In this document: positions 45,643 to 56,472 of the stretch, piece by piece
Layout of the letters: the number at the start of each line of letters is the position of its first letter
Position numbering within the stretch: the first letter of the stretch is position 1
Assembly: GCF_946480305.1 (NCBI RefSeq)
Contig: NZ_CAMLJQ010000009.1
Location: 72,582-136,581, forward strand
Reading direction: 5' to 3'
DNA: 64,000 nt
DNA from: an uncultured Caldimonas sp.
GTDB lineage: Bacteria; Pseudomonadota; Gammaproteobacteria; Burkholderiales; Burkholderiaceae
Notes under the pieces: generated by a model
The model's input: only the letters and a program-made list of their open reading frames with translations
The model's database searches: none
Told to the model about the DNA's origin: nothing
Translations under genes and position numbers: made by a program

Positions 45643-45662
45643 TGTTCCTCCGGCGGAACAAT
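45641..45662. promoter_or_regulatory. Palindromic operator between lysR and azoR
   Basis: ATTGTTCC-TCCGGC-GGAACAAT is a perfect inverted repeat with 8-bp arms. It overlaps the LysR start codon (CAT at 45640-45642 on the plus strand) and lies about 85 bp before the azoR start. A possible azoR promoter (TTGCAT, 17-18 bp, TATCGT) follows on the plus strand. Location and symmetry fit a LysR binding site that controls both directions. Confidence 0.65.
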
Positions 45663-45745
45663 GTTATCCATTGCATCGCCTTTTTGCATCGGTTTATCGT
45701 CAATACAGTTGCTTCATCCGCTTCCCATCCCTGAAAGGACACGCG

Positions 45746-46345
45746 ATGAACATCCTGCAAGTCAACTCCAGCGCCCGCGCCGACGGTTCTCACTCCACCC
45801 GCTTGGCGAACACCATCGTGGAGCGCCTGCGCGCCGCGCATCCCGACGCCGCCGTGACGGTGCGTGACCTGGCCCGCACACCGCACCCCGCGCTCGACGA
45901 AGCCGCACTGCAGGCCTTGTTCACCGACCCCGCCCAGCGCACGCCTGAGCAGGCGGCCCGCGTGGCACTCGACGACGCGCTGATCGCCGAGATCCAGGCC
46001 GCCGACGCGGTGGTGCTGGGCGTACCGATGTACAACTTCGGCATTTCCACGCAACTGAAGAACTGGATCGACGCCATCTCGCGCGCCCGGGTCACCTTCC
46101 GCTACACCGAGACCGGCCCGCAAGGCCTGCTCACCGGCAAGAAGGTCTACGTGGCGCTGACGCGAGGCGGCCGTTACCGCGACACGCCGGCCGACAGCCA
46201 GGTGCCCTACCTGCGCACGGTGCTTGCGTTCCTGGGCATGACGGACGTTCAGTTCTTCTACGCTGAAGGCTTGGCGATGGGTGCCGATGCCGAGCGCGAA
46301 GGGTTGAACACCGCCGAGCAAGAGATCGACAGCGCCCTCGCCTGA
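45746..46345 (+). CDS. azoR: FMN-dependent NADH-azoreductase
   Basis: A 199-residue flavodoxin-fold enzyme: N-terminal [15 protein letters not shown] phosphate-binding region, then [20 protein letters not shown] (the PMYNF FMN contact) and ALTRGGRY. AzoR reduces azo dyes and quinones by two electrons with NADH. GAAAGGA precedes the ATG at 45746. A pirin gene follows 34 bp downstream on the same strand, and a LysR regulator is divergent. Likely physiological role is quinone detoxification. Confidence 0.93.
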   Translation: MNILQVNSSARADGSHSTRLANTIVERLRAAHPDAAVTVRDLARTPHPALDEAALQALFTDPAQRTPEQAARVALDDALIAEIQAADAVVLGVPMYNFGISTQLKNWIDAISRARVTFRYTETGPQGLLTGKKVYVALTRGGRYRDTPADSQVPYLRTVLAFLGMTDVQFFYAEGLAMGADAEREGLNTAEQEIDSALA

Positions 46346-46379
46346 CACCGATCGCCACTGCAACACTGAAGGAGTTCTC

Positions 46380-47255
46380 ATGTCGACCGCCCTCGCCTCC
46401 GACACCGTCACCCGGCCGCGCACCGTCGAGCGCCTGGTGAATGGCATCGCCACCTCCGACGGCGCCGGCGTGAAACTGACGCGCGTGCTCACGCAGCCGC
46501 TGCAACGCCGGCTCGACCCCTTCCTGATGCTCGACAGCTTTCGCAGCGACGACCCGGACGACTACGGCGCCGGCTTCCCCGACCACCCGCACCGCGGCTT
46601 CGAGACGGTCACCTACATGATCGCGGGCCGCATGCGCCACCGCGACAGCGCCGGCAACGAGGGGCTGCTGAGCAACGGCGGCGTGCAGTGGATGACCGCC
46701 GGGCGCGGCGTCATCCACTCCGAGATGCCGGAGCAGGAAGACGGGCTGATGGAAGGCTTTCAGCTGTGGCTCAACCTGCCCGCGCAGGACAAGATGACCA
46801 CGCCGTGGTATCGCGACTTCCAGAGCAGCGAGGTGCCGCAGTTCACCACACCCGAAGGCGTGACGGCGCGCGTGATCGCGGGCGCCAGCCACGGCGTGGC
46901 GGGCGCGGTGCAGCGCGCGCACACCGAGCCGCTGTACCTCGACCTGCACTTTGCGGCGGGCAGCCGCTTCGAGCAGGCCCTGCCAGCGCAGCACAACGCG
47001 TTCGTCTACGTGTACGCCGGCGAGTTGCAGGTGGCCGGCACTGCGGTACCCGAAAAGCGCATGGCAATTCTTGCCAACCAGGGTGAGCCCGATGGCGTGG
47101 TGCTGCAAGCGGAGCAACCGGCACGTGCGCTGCTGATCGCCGGGCGGCCGCTCAACGAGCCGATCGCGCAGTACGGCCCGTTCGTGATGAACAGCAACGA
47201 GCAGATCTTCCAGGCGGTGGAAGACTTCCGCGCCGGACGCTTCGCGCACGGCTAG
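46380..47255 (+). CDS. Pirin family protein
   Basis: A 291-residue bicupin. The N-terminal cupin has the metal-binding set HPHRGFETVTY plus a later HSE (GRGVIHSEMPEQ), which is the pirin signature; the C-terminal domain contains EPLYLDLHFAAGS and LLIAGRPLNEPIAQYGPFVMN. Bacterial pirins of this type show quercetin 2,3-dioxygenase-like activity in some cases or act as redox-sensing regulators. AAGGAG precedes the ATG. It is the second gene of the azoR unit. Confidence 0.92.
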   Translation: MSTALASDTVTRPRTVERLVNGIATSDGAGVKLTRVLTQPLQRRLDPFLMLDSFRSDDPDDYGAGFPDHPHRGFETVTYMIAGRMRHRDSAGNEGLLSNGGVQWMTAGRGVIHSEMPEQEDGLMEGFQLWLNLPAQDKMTTPWYRDFQSSEVPQFTTPEGVTARVIAGASHGVAGAVQRAHTEPLYLDLHFAAGSRFEQALPAQHNAFVYVYAGELQVAGTAVPEKRMAILANQGEPDGVVLQAEQPARALLIAGRPLNEPIAQYGPFVMNSNEQIFQAVEDFRAGRFAHG

Positions 47256-47324
47256 CCGAAGCAGGCTCGGCCACGCATCTTGGCGCATGTGGGGACGCTA
47301 ACGATCCGCTGCGGTCGTCGGCGC

Positions 47325-47432
47325 GAGATCGGGCAGACGCGGTGTTCTGCTGCGCTCATGTCCCCCGTCCCGGGCTGTGCCCGGGCCTCCTCCTTTACTT
47401 CGCTACGCAGAACACCGCGCCTGCCCGATCTC
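47325..47432. repeat. Large imperfect palindrome with nested hairpin
   Basis: A 26-base arm at 47325-47350 (GAGATCGGGCAG...TTCTGC) is inverted at 47407-47432 with a single mismatch. The 56-base interior contains another perfect hairpin, CCCGGGC-TGT-GCCCGGG, at 47369-47385. It sits between pirin and hpaR stops, which converge. Size and nesting resemble a REP/BIME- or MITE-like dispersed element rather than a simple terminator, but it could also terminate transcription from both sides. Confidence 0.6.
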
Positions 47433-47460
47433 CGGTTTCAATGCCAACCGAACACGTCAC

Positions 47461-47973
47461 CTAGCGGGCAGCGGCCTTCGCAGCCCGGGGTGCCGCGCGG
47501 GTGGTCTTGCGTGCAATCGGCAGCTTGACGGGTTCTTCGAGCGTGGGGTCCGGCAGCGCGGCCACCTGATCGAGCAGCGTGAACAACTGGGTCAGCACCT
47601 GCGGCCCCAGATGCGACTCGATCAGGTCGTAGCGCGCGTCGATGCGCGCGGCCATCTTCTCGACCAGCTTGCGGCTCTTGGGTGTGAGCTCGACCACCAC
47701 CTTGCGCTGGTCGGTCGAGATCCGGAAGCGGCGCACCAGGTCGTCGCGCTCCATGCGCTCCAGCACGCCGGTGAGGCTGGGGCCGGGGATGCAGCACTGC
47801 TCGGCAATCTGGCCGATCTCCATCTCGCCTTCGCGCGAGAGCGTGCGGATCACCCGCCATTGCTGCTCCGTCACGCCGGCCTGCTTGAGGTTGGGGCGGA
47901 AGTAGCGCATCACCGCCTCGCGTGCCCGCAGCAAGGAATGGGGCAGGTTGCGATGCTGGATCGTGGCCGACAT
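47461..47973 (-). CDS. hpaR: MarR-family regulator, HpaR-like
   Basis: A 170-residue MarR-type winged-helix repressor: SLLRAREAVMRYFRPNLKQ at the dimer interface, VTEQQWRVIRTLS, the recognition region IPGPSLTGVLERMERDDLV and the wing FRISTDQRKVVVEL. This arrangement matches HpaR, the homoprotocatechuate-operon regulator, though no hpa catabolic genes are present here. The basic C-terminal tail (RKTTRAAPRAAKAAAR) is unusual and may bind DNA non-specifically. It lies 76 bp downstream of wrbA on the same strand and has its own palindromic operator. Confidence 0.82.
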   Translation of the reverse strand: MSATIQHRNLPHSLLRAREAVMRYFRPNLKQAGVTEQQWRVIRTLSREGEMEIGQIAEQCCIPGPSLTGVLERMERDDLVRRFRISTDQRKVVVELTPKSRKLVEKMAARIDARYDLIESHLGPQVLTQLFTLLDQVAALPDPTLEEPVKLPIARKTTRAAPRAAKAAAR

Positions 47974-47992
47974 GAAGTGTCTCCTTTGTTCT

Positions 47993-48008
47993 TGAAGCGG
48001 ATGCTTCA
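47993..48008 (-). promoter_or_regulatory. Palindromic operator at the hpaR promoter
   Basis: TGAAGC-GGAT-GCTTCA is a perfect inverted repeat 20 bp upstream of the hpaR start codon. A -10-like TAGAAT lies just upstream of it on the minus strand, so the palindrome would cover the transcription start, a typical site for MarR-family autorepression. No good -35 is visible. Confidence 0.5.
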
Positions 48009-48049
48009 GATATTCTAGGAGCGCTTCATGCGCGGGATGCCCTGAGCGG

Positions 48050-48676
48050 CTACGGCGCCTCCACCTTCAGGCGAGCGGCGATCTGCGTGGCATGCCGCCC
48101 CTGGAAGCGGGCCATCGCCAGTTCGTTGTCGCTCGGCATGCGCGAGCCATCGCCACCGGTGATGGTGGTGGCACCGTAGGGGGTGCCGCCGGTGATCTCG
48201 GTCAGCGACATCTGCCGTGCCTCGGAGTACGGCAGGCCGACGACCACCATGCCGTGATGCAGCAGCGTCGTGTGAAAACTGAGGAGCGTCGACTCCTGCC
48301 CGCCGTGCTGCGTGGCCGTGCTGGCGAACACGCTGCCCACCTTGCCGATCAACGCACCCTTGGCCCAGAGGCCGCCGGTCTGGTCGAGGAAGTTGCGCAT
48401 CTGCGCGCACATGTTGCCGAAGCGCGTGGGCACACCGAACAGGATCGCGTCGGCCTCGGGCAACTGGTCCGGCGAAATGACGGGCACGTGCGCAAACGCC
48501 GCGCGCGCCGCCTTCGCGCCGCTCTTTTCCAGCACCTCGTCGGGCACCAGTTCCGGCACCTGCCAGAGCTGCACCTCGGCCCCCTGCACCGAGCGCGCGC
48601 CCTCGGCCACGGCTTCGGCCATGCGATGGATGTGACCGTACATGCTGTAAAAGACGACATGGACCTTGGTGCTCAT
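48050..48676 (-). CDS. wrbA: NAD(P)H:quinone oxidoreductase, WrbA type
   Basis: A 208-residue flavodoxin-like tetrameric quinone reductase. Key parts are the FMN phosphate loop [35 protein letters not shown] and [15 protein letters not shown], all WrbA hallmarks, plus [17 protein letters not shown]. It carries out two-electron reduction of quinones and so limits redox cycling. An AGGAGG lies before the ATG at 48674-48676. Near azoR and pirin, it adds to a quinone-stress theme in this region. Confidence 0.94.
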   Translation of the reverse strand: MSTKVHVVFYSMYGHIHRMAEAVAEGARSVQGAEVQLWQVPELVPDEVLEKSGAKAARAAFAHVPVISPDQLPEADAILFGVPTRFGNMCAQMRNFLDQTGGLWAKGALIGKVGSVFASTATQHGGQESTLLSFHTTLLHHGMVVVGLPYSEARQMSLTEITGGTPYGATTITGGDGSRMPSDNELAMARFQGRHATQIAARLKVEAP

Positions 48677-48787
48677 CGAAAACCTCCTGTGGAAACGGTG
48701 GTGGAACGTCGCGGACCATCGTAGGCCGCAGGCACCAACGCTGCTGCAATCAGGGGTATGGCGCACCCCGCCCCATCCGGAGAAGAC

Positions 48788-49513
48788 ATGACCCAACCAT
48801 CCTCCCCTTCCGCCGCGCACCCCCTCAGCGACACGATCGAGTCGCCGCACATCCCCTTGCCCTATCGCTACCGCCCGGCACAGTCCAGCGACACGCGGCG
48901 CCCGCTGCTGCTGTTGCTGCATGGCGTGGGTGGCGACGAGAGCAGCCTCGCGCCATTGATCGAACGCCTGCCGGCCGACATCCACGTGGTGCTGCCGCGC
49001 GGCCCGCTCGCCGGCCCGAACGGCGGCCATGCCTGGTACAGCATGCAGGTCACCGAAGCAGGCGTGCGGGCGCATCCGCTGGAATCGGAGGCCGCACGCG
49101 TGCAGGTGCTGCACTTCATCGACGCCTTGCGGCAGGCCCATTCGTTCGACCCGCGGCAGGTCTACGTCGCCGGGTTCAGCCAAGGCGGCGTGATCAGCGC
49201 GAGCGTCGGCCTCACGCGGCCCGACAAGGTGGCCGCGATCGGCTTGCTGTGCGGCCGCATCCTGTCGCAGGTGAAATGGCAACTCGCGCCCGACGACCAA
49301 CTCTCGCGGCTGCAGGCCTTTCTCGGGCACGGCGGTGCCGATGGCGTGATCCCGTCCGACTACGCGGTCGATGCCATGCACACGATGGCCGAGCACCGGG
49401 TGCAGTTGCTGTACCGCGACTACCCGGGCGGGCACGAGATCTCGGCGCAGATGGCGGACGACTTTGCGCACTGGGTCGCGCAGCGGGCCGTGCTCGCATA
49501 CGTCCACCATTGA
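48788..49513 (+). CDS. Phospholipase/carboxylesterase family hydrolase
   Basis: A 241-residue alpha/beta hydrolase: [14 protein letters not shown] oxyanion region, nucleophile elbow GFSQGG (Ser), Asp in [11 protein letters not shown] and His in YPGGHEIS. This set is typical of the YpfH/phospholipase-carboxylesterase family, active on short acyl esters or lysophospholipids. GGAGAAG precedes the ATG at 48788; an in-frame ATG at 48758 is less well supported. No signal peptide. Divergent from wrbA. Confidence 0.87.
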   Translation: MTQPSSPSAAHPLSDTIESPHIPLPYRYRPAQSSDTRRPLLLLLHGVGGDESSLAPLIERLPADIHVVLPRGPLAGPNGGHAWYSMQVTEAGVRAHPLESEAARVQVLHFIDALRQAHSFDPRQVYVAGFSQGGVISASVGLTRPDKVAAIGLLCGRILSQVKWQLAPDDQLSRLQAFLGHGGADGVIPSDYAVDAMHTMAEHRVQLLYRDYPGGHEISAQMADDFAHWVAQRAVLAYVHH

Positions 49514-49631
49514 ATGCCGCAGAAGCTGTAGGAGACGGACTACGGTGAGAGCTCAAGCCGTGTGACAGAAGCGGCTGCAGGGTGCGCCTAATCTCCAACC
49601 GTGTTCAACACATGGAGCAAAGGAAGTCGCT

Positions 49632-50012
49632 ATGAATGCCAAGAATCTTCTCGGTGGCCTGATCGCTGCGGTGTTTGCGGTGGGTGTTTCTGCACAGTCT
49701 GGTACGGGCACCTTCATCGAGCAACCGGCGCAGGGCCAGCAGTCCGACCGGTCGCAGATGGAACAGGGCGCGACCACCGACACGCAAGGCGGCTCGATGA
49801 ACTCGTCGACCGACACCAGCACGGGTTACTCGGACACCAGCAACTCGAGCAGCTATTCCTCGCTCAACTCGGCGAACAACGACATGCACAAGCCAGCCCA
49901 GGGCGACGAGCGCCTGGAGAAAGGCCCGGTGTCCGACGGTGAACTGACGGTGTGGTGGCCGGGCATGGATGCGGCCGCCGAGAACGCTTCCTCGGGCGAG
50001 CTGCAGCAGTAA
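49632..50012 (+). CDS. Small secreted Ser/Thr/Gln-rich protein
   Basis: A 126-residue protein with an N-terminal signal peptide (NAKNLLGGLIAAVFAVGVSA, cleavage after SAQ or VSA). The mature part is hydrophilic with runs of Ser, Thr, Asn and Gln (SSTDTSTGYSDTSNSSSYSS), ending in a more ordered segment (GELTVWWPGMDAA). It is probably periplasmic and largely disordered. AAAGGAAG precedes the ATG, and a strong terminator follows at 50031. Function unknown. Confidence 0.7.
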   Translation: MNAKNLLGGLIAAVFAVGVSAQSGTGTFIEQPAQGQQSDRSQMEQGATTDTQGGSMNSSTDTSTGYSDTSNSSSYSSLNSANNDMHKPAQGDERLEKGPVSDGELTVWWPGMDAAAENASSGELQQ

Positions 50013-50030
50013 GCGCGCCCCTCCTGAAGA

Positions 50031-50062
50031 GCGCACCGGCTTCGCGGCCGGTGCGCTTTTTT
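50031..50062 (+). terminator. Rho-independent terminator
   Basis: A perfect 10-bp stem, GCGCACCGGC / GCCGGTGCGC, with loop TTCGCG, followed by six T. It lies 19 bp past the stop of the small secreted-protein gene and 15 bp before the stop of the convergent fadH gene. The strongest terminator in the window. Confidence 0.9.
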
Positions 50063-50076
50063 CCTGGCCGAGCTGC

Positions 50077-52176
<2,100 letters not shown>

Positions 52177-52344
52177 CTATCAGTCGGCAAAAACTACTGC
52201 GTGAGCATCTGCTGACCGGTTCTCGCGCAGGGCACCCCGGGCATGCAATTTGATTCCCGCAGCAAGCCGCCCTGGAAAGCCCATGCACCCCTTGCCCCCA
52301 CGCCCGCTCCGCGAGACCTCCGTGCACTGCGCAGAGGAACGCAC

Positions 52345-52761
52345 ATGCCCTGGTTGAAGCTGCTGCACATTGCCGCCGTCCTCGTGTGGTGCGGCGCGCT
52401 GCTCTACCTCCCCCCCGCCGTGGCAGCCGGCACGGCGCGCGCGAACGGCGAACTGTTCCGAGCGCCGCATGGGGAGATGGCGCGCAGCGTGTTCACGCTG
52501 GTGGCAACGCCGGCGGCGCTGGTTGCCATCGCCTCGGGCACTGTGGTCTTTCTGCTCGACCAGACGCTGGCCGTGTGGCTCGTCGCCAAGTTGACGCTGG
52601 TGTGCGCGCTGGTGCTGTGCCACGCCGCCTGCGGCGTGCTGTTGCTGCGCGTCGAGCGCGACCGAGAACGGCCGGTGCACCTCGCCTGCAGCGTGGCGGG
52701 TGGGCTGTCGGTGCTGCTCATCCTCGCGATCCTGGCGCTGGTGCTGGGCAAGCCGTTCTGA
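52345..52761 (+). CDS. CopD-like membrane protein
   Basis: A 138-residue protein with about four hydrophobic segments: WLKLLHIAAVLVWCGALLYL, VFTLVATPAALVAIASGTVV, LAVWLVAKLTLVCALVLCHA and a terminal LSVLLILAILALVLG. The first helix with a His and Trp (LLHIAAVLVWCG), plus a second His-containing segment, resembles the CopD/HemJ type of haem- or copper-linked membrane proteins. AGAGGA precedes the ATG at 52345; an upstream in-frame ATG at 52243 would add 34 unconserved residues. Its location beside cytochrome oxidase genes suggests a role in metal or haem handling, by inference. Confidence 0.65.
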   Translation: MPWLKLLHIAAVLVWCGALLYLPPAVAAGTARANGELFRAPHGEMARSVFTLVATPAALVAIASGTVVFLLDQTLAVWLVAKLTLVCALVLCHAACGVLLLRVERDRERPVHLACSVAGGLSVLLILAILALVLGKPF

Positions 52762-52778
52762 TGCGCACGCCGATGTCG

Positions 52779-53237
52779 CTACCCGGTCACGTCGACCCCC
52801 ACCGCATGCTCGTAGACCAGGCGCCCGCCGAGGTAGGCGGCCAGCGCGATCATCGCGGCGGTCAGCAGCGAAACGTACAACCCCCACGGCACCACCAGGG
52901 CCTGGTCGTCGCCCACACGCAGCAGCCAGTTCAGCGACGCCAGCGACAGCATCATCACGGCGATGATCGCGTGGCACCACGCGGTGACGAGCCGGCGTAT
53001 CGGCCCCACCGTCACCAGGTCGACCACGCCGGCGAGGCTGGCCACCCATCCGCCCACGGCCCCCACCCCCGCAAGCCAGAGGCCGGCGCGGGCCCAGAAC
53101 GGGTCTCCCCCCACGATGTAGGCCACGTCCACTGCGACGAGGCCGAGCAGGGCCGCGACCGGGAAGTGAATCATCATCGGATGCAGCGGATGCCCGGCAA
53201 TGGCCGCGCGGCTGACGATGGGGTCCTGTCGGGGCAT
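52779..53237 (-). CDS. DUF2231 domain membrane protein
   Basis: A 152-residue protein with about four transmembrane segments. The start AGHPLHPMMIHFPVAALLG is the DUF2231 signature, including the paired His of HPLHPMMIHFP that could bind metal or haem. Family members are often found near respiratory and c-type cytochrome genes. GGAG lies 9 bases before the ATG at 53235-53237. Its 5' end overlaps the beginning of the coxB frame on the other strand. Function not established. Confidence 0.85.
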   Translation of the reverse strand: MPRQDPIVSRAAIAGHPLHPMMIHFPVAALLGLVAVDVAYIVGGDPFWARAGLWLAGVGAVGGWVASLAGVVDLVTVGPIRRLVTAWCHAIIAVMMLSLASLNWLLRVGDDQALVVPWGLYVSLLTAAMIALAAYLGGRLVYEHAVGVDVTG

Positions 53238-53933
53238 CGGCGGAAGCTCCTTGCGCTGACGGCGTTGCATGCGCTGGCCGGCTGTGGCGGGCCTCAGTCG
53301 GCGGTCGACCCCGCGGGGCCGGCGGCGCACACGATCGCCACGCTGTGGTGGTGGATGTTCGGATACGCGACGCTGGTGCTGGCGGCCGTCATCGCCTTGT
53401 GGCTCCATGCGCTGTACCGGCGCCCGCGCGAGTGGCAGCCAGGCCAGGCCCGGCGCATCGAACGCCGCTGGGTGCTGTATGGCGGCGTGCTCTTGCCCTT
53501 CGCCAGCGTCGCCGTGCTCTTGGCATTCGGCATACCCGCGGGGCACCGCATGCTCCCGTTGCCGGTGGCCGGCGAGCCGCCGCTGCGCATCGACGTGGTC
53601 GGTCACCAGTGGTGGTGGGAGGTGCGCTACCCGGGCGCCGGCGTTCGCCTGGTCGACGAGCTGCGCGTGCCGGTCGGCCGGCCGGTGGACGTGCACGTCA
53701 CCAGCAGCGACGTGATCCATTCCTTCTGGGTGCCGCGCCTGGGCGGCAAGATCGACGCGATACCCGGGCGAACCAACGTGATCCGCCTGCAGGCCGACCA
53801 GCCCGCTGTCATGCGCGGGCAATGCGCGGAGTTCTGCGGCGACGCGCACGCGCACATGACGATGCAGGTGCGCGCGATGCCGGCCGACGAGTTCGAAGCC
53901 TGGCTCGCCACGCCGCGCCCTCGCAAGCGATGA
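53190..53933 (+). CDS. coxB: Cytochrome c oxidase subunit II
   Basis: A subunit II of about 247 residues. It has a lipoprotein-like N-terminus (ALTALHALAGC), two transmembrane helices, then the CuA domain with GHQWWWEVRYPG, HSFWVPRLGGKID and the ligand set CAEFCGDAHAHMTM (two Cys, a His and a Met). The electron donor site is intact. The start is uncertain (ATG at 53181 or 53190); both overlap the 5' end of the opposite DUF2231 gene. Subunit I follows 7 bp after the stop. No fused cytochrome c domain is present, unlike classical caa3 enzymes. Confidence 0.9.
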   Translation: MPGNGRAADDGVLSGHRRKLLALTALHALAGCGGPQSAVDPAGPAAHTIATLWWWMFGYATLVLAAVIALWLHALYRRPREWQPGQARRIERRWVLYGGVLLPFASVAVLLAFGIPAGHRMLPLPVAGEPPLRIDVVGHQWWWEVRYPGAGVRLVDELRVPVGRPVDVHVTSSDVIHSFWVPRLGGKIDAIPGRTNVIRLQADQPAVMRGQCAEFCGDAHAHMTMQVRAMPADEFEAWLATPRPRKR

Positions 53934-53940
53934 GCAGCCG

Positions 53941-56472
53941 ATGAGCGAATCCACCACCACCGCCCCTGCCCGGCCCGTCGAGGAGGCGCACGCCGAATTC
54001 GATGCGGTGTGGGGCAACCCGCGCGGCTGGCGCGCGCTGTCCATCGTCAACCACACCTCGATCGGCCTGCGCTTCATGGTGACTGGCGGCGTGTTCTTCC
54101 TGATCGCCGGTCTGCTGGCGATGATGATGCGCTCGCAGCTCGCGATGCCGCACAACCCGTTCATGACCGCCGAGGCCTATCACCAGGCCTTCACGATGCA
54201 CGGCACGTTGATGATGTTCCTGTTCGCGGTGCCGGTGCTCGAAGGGCTGGCGTGCTACCTGATCCCCAAGATGATCGGCGCGCGTGACCTGGTGTTCCCG
54301 CGGCTCAGTGCGTTCGGCTACTGGTGCTATCTCTTCGGCGGCATCATCATCACGTTCAGCCTCGTGCTCGGCGTGGCACCGAACAGCGGCTGGTTCATGT
54401 ACACGCCGCTGTCGAGCCGCGTCTACACGCCGGGCATCAATTCCGACTTCTGGCTGCTGGGCATCACCTTCGTCGAGATCTCGGCGGTGTCGGCGGGGGT
54501 GGAGTTGATCGTGTCCATCCTGCGCACCCGCGCACCGGGCATGGCACTGCACAAGATGCCGATCTTCGCGTGGTACATCCTGGTCACCGCGCTGATGATC
54601 GTGGTCGGCTTTCCGCCGCTGATCCTCGGCAGCATCCTGTTGGAGCTGGAGCGCGCCGCCGGCCTGCCCTTCTTCGACGTGACGCGCGGCGGCGACCCCA
54701 TCCTCTGGCAGCACCTGTTCTGGCTGTTCGGGCACCCGGAGGTCTACATCATCTTCCTGCCCGCGGCCGGCATCGTCTCGACGGTGTTGCCAGTGTTCGC
54801 GCAACGGCCGCTGGCGGGCTACCGCTGGGCGGTGGTGGCCGTCATCACGACCGGCTTCATCAGCTTCGGCCTGTGGGTGCACCACATGTTCACGGTGGGT
54901 ATACCCCAGCTTGCGCAGGCGTTCTTCTCGGCGGCCAGCATGCTGGTGGCGGTGCCCACCGGCATCCAGATCTTCGCGTGGCTCGCCACGTTGTGGACGG
55001 GCAAGCCGGTGATGCGCGTGCCGATGCTGTGGATCGTCGGCTTCCTGGTGATCTTCGTCGCGGGCGGACTCACCGGCGTGATGCTCGCGCTGGTGCCGTT
55101 CGACTGGCAGGTGCACGACACGCATTTCGTCGTCGCGCACATGCACTACGTGCTGGTGGGCGGCATGCTGTTCCCGCTGCTGGCCGGGCTGTACCACTGG
55201 ATGCCGCACTTCAGCGGGCGCATGCCGTCGGACCGGCTCGCCAAGTGGGGCTTCTGGCTCACCTTCATCGGCTTCAACGGCACCTTCCTGGTGATGCACT
55301 GGACGGGCCTGCTCGGCATGCCCCGGCGCGTCTACACCTACGACCCCGGGCTCGGGTGGGACCTGCCCAACCTCGTCTCGTCGGTCTTCAGCTTCGTGAT
55401 GGCCGCAGGCCTCGCCACGGTGCTGCTGGACTTCACGCTGCACTTCCGCTTCGGTCGGCCCGCGCGCGAAAACCCCTGGCATGCCGACACGCTCGAGTGG
55501 GCCACCGACCTGCCGCCCACCGCCTACAACTTCGCCAGCATCCCGAGCGTCACCTCGCGCCACCCGATGTGGGACGTGCCCGACCTGCCGCGCAGCATCG
55601 CCGAAGCCTGGCATGCCTTGCCCCACGCACGCCACGGCCGCCGCGAGACGATGGGCACCGACCCCGTGACCGGCGCGCCGCGCGAAGTGATCCACCTGCC
55701 CGGCAATTCCTTCCTGCCGCTGTACGCGGGCCTAGTGCTCGCGGTGGTGTGCATCTCGTTGCTCGTCAAGGCCTACCTGGTGGCCGCCGTGGCAAGCGTG
55801 ATGGCCATCGTGATCCTGCTGCGCTGGTCGTGGGAGAACGGCGCCCACCCCGCTGCCGCCCCGGAAACGCAGGATCTGCCGGCAGGCCTGAAGCTTCATT
55901 CGCGCACCTTCGACGGCCCCGGTCTGTGGGGCATGGGCGTGACCTTGCTGGCCGATGGCGCGCTCTTCATGTCGCTGGTGTTCGGCTGGCTCTATCTCTG
56001 GACGGCCGCGCCCAACTTCGAGGCCCCTGCCCGCTCGCCCGTGCCCGCCGCGCTGCTGCTGAGCTGCGGCCTTGCCCTGACCACCGGCTCGGCGTGGCTG
56101 GCCTGGTCGTTGCGGCGCTTGCGACGCAAGGTCGATCACCATCTGCAATCGCATCTTGTCGGCGTTGCGGTGCTCGGCATGTTGCAGGCGGCGGGTACCG
56201 GCTACATGCTGGCGACCATGCCGATCACGCCGACCGCGGCGGCGCACGACGCGGTGATCGCCGTGATGCTCGGCTACCTGCTGCTGCATGGTGCGCTCGG
56301 TGCGGTGCTCGCCGCGCTTCAGGCGTTGCGGGTGAAGCACGGCTATGTGGGCGCGCATGCGCCCTACGAACCCGCGGTGGTGGCGCAGTGGTGGTGGTTC
56401 ACCACCGGCTGCTTCTGGATCGCGACGGCCGCGCTCCTGCTGGCTCCGCTGAGCTTGGGCGGCGTGCGATGA
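53941..56472 (+). CDS. ctaD: Cytochrome c oxidase subunit I+III fusion
   Basis: An 843-residue fusion of subunits I and III of an aa3-type oxidase. The subunit I part (about 1-570) has GHPEVYIIFLP, containing the CuB His, the D-channel Glu and the cross-linked Tyr of A1-type oxidases; the HH pair of CuB is in GLWVHHMF, and HDTHFVVAHMHYVLVGG carries the low- and high-spin haem ligands. The subunit III part (about 640-843) has seven or fewer helices with the ending AQWWWFTTGCFWIATAALL. It is expected to pump protons. It lies between coxB (7 bp) and a small membrane protein (4-bp overlap). Confidence 0.93.
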   Translation: MSESTTTAPARPVEEAHAEFDAVWGNPRGWRALSIVNHTSIGLRFMVTGGVFFLIAGLLAMMMRSQLAMPHNPFMTAEAYHQAFTMHGTLMMFLFAVPVLEGLACYLIPKMIGARDLVFPRLSAFGYWCYLFGGIIITFSLVLGVAPNSGWFMYTPLSSRVYTPGINSDFWLLGITFVEISAVSAGVELIVSILRTRAPGMALHKMPIFAWYILVTALMIVVGFPPLILGSILLELERAAGLPFFDVTRGGDPILWQHLFWLFGHPEVYIIFLPAAGIVSTVLPVFAQRPLAGYRWAVVAVITTGFISFGLWVHHMFTVGIPQLAQAFFSAASMLVAVPTGIQIFAWLATLWTGKPVMRVPMLWIVGFLVIFVAGGLTGVMLALVPFDWQVHDTHFVVAHMHYVLVGGMLFPLLAGLYHWMPHFSGRMPSDRLAKWGFWLTFIGFNGTFLVMHWTGLLGMPRRVYTYDPGLGWDLPNLVSSVFSFVMAAGLATVLLDFTLHFRFGRPARENPWHADTLEWATDLPPTAYNFASIPSVTSRHPMWDVPDLPRSIAEAWHALPHARHGRRETMGTDPVTGAPREVIHLPGNSFLPLYAGLVLAVVCISLLVKAYLVAAVASVMAIVILLRWSWENGAHPAAAPETQDLPAGLKLHSRTFDGPGLWGMGVTLLADGALFMSLVFGWLYLWTAAPNFEAPARSPVPAALLLSCGLALTTGSAWLAWSLRRLRRKVDHHLQSHLVGVAVLGMLQAAGTGYMLATMPITPTAAAHDAVIAVMLGYLLLHGALGAVLAALQALRVKHGYVGAHAPYEPAVVAQWWWFTTGCFWIATAALLLAPLSLGGVR

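Noticed and set aside
53809..55695. A 628-residue frame antisense to the oxidase subunit I gene
   Set aside because: Its His/Arg/Glu-rich translation has no fold signature; the sense strand encodes an unmistakable cytochrome oxidase.
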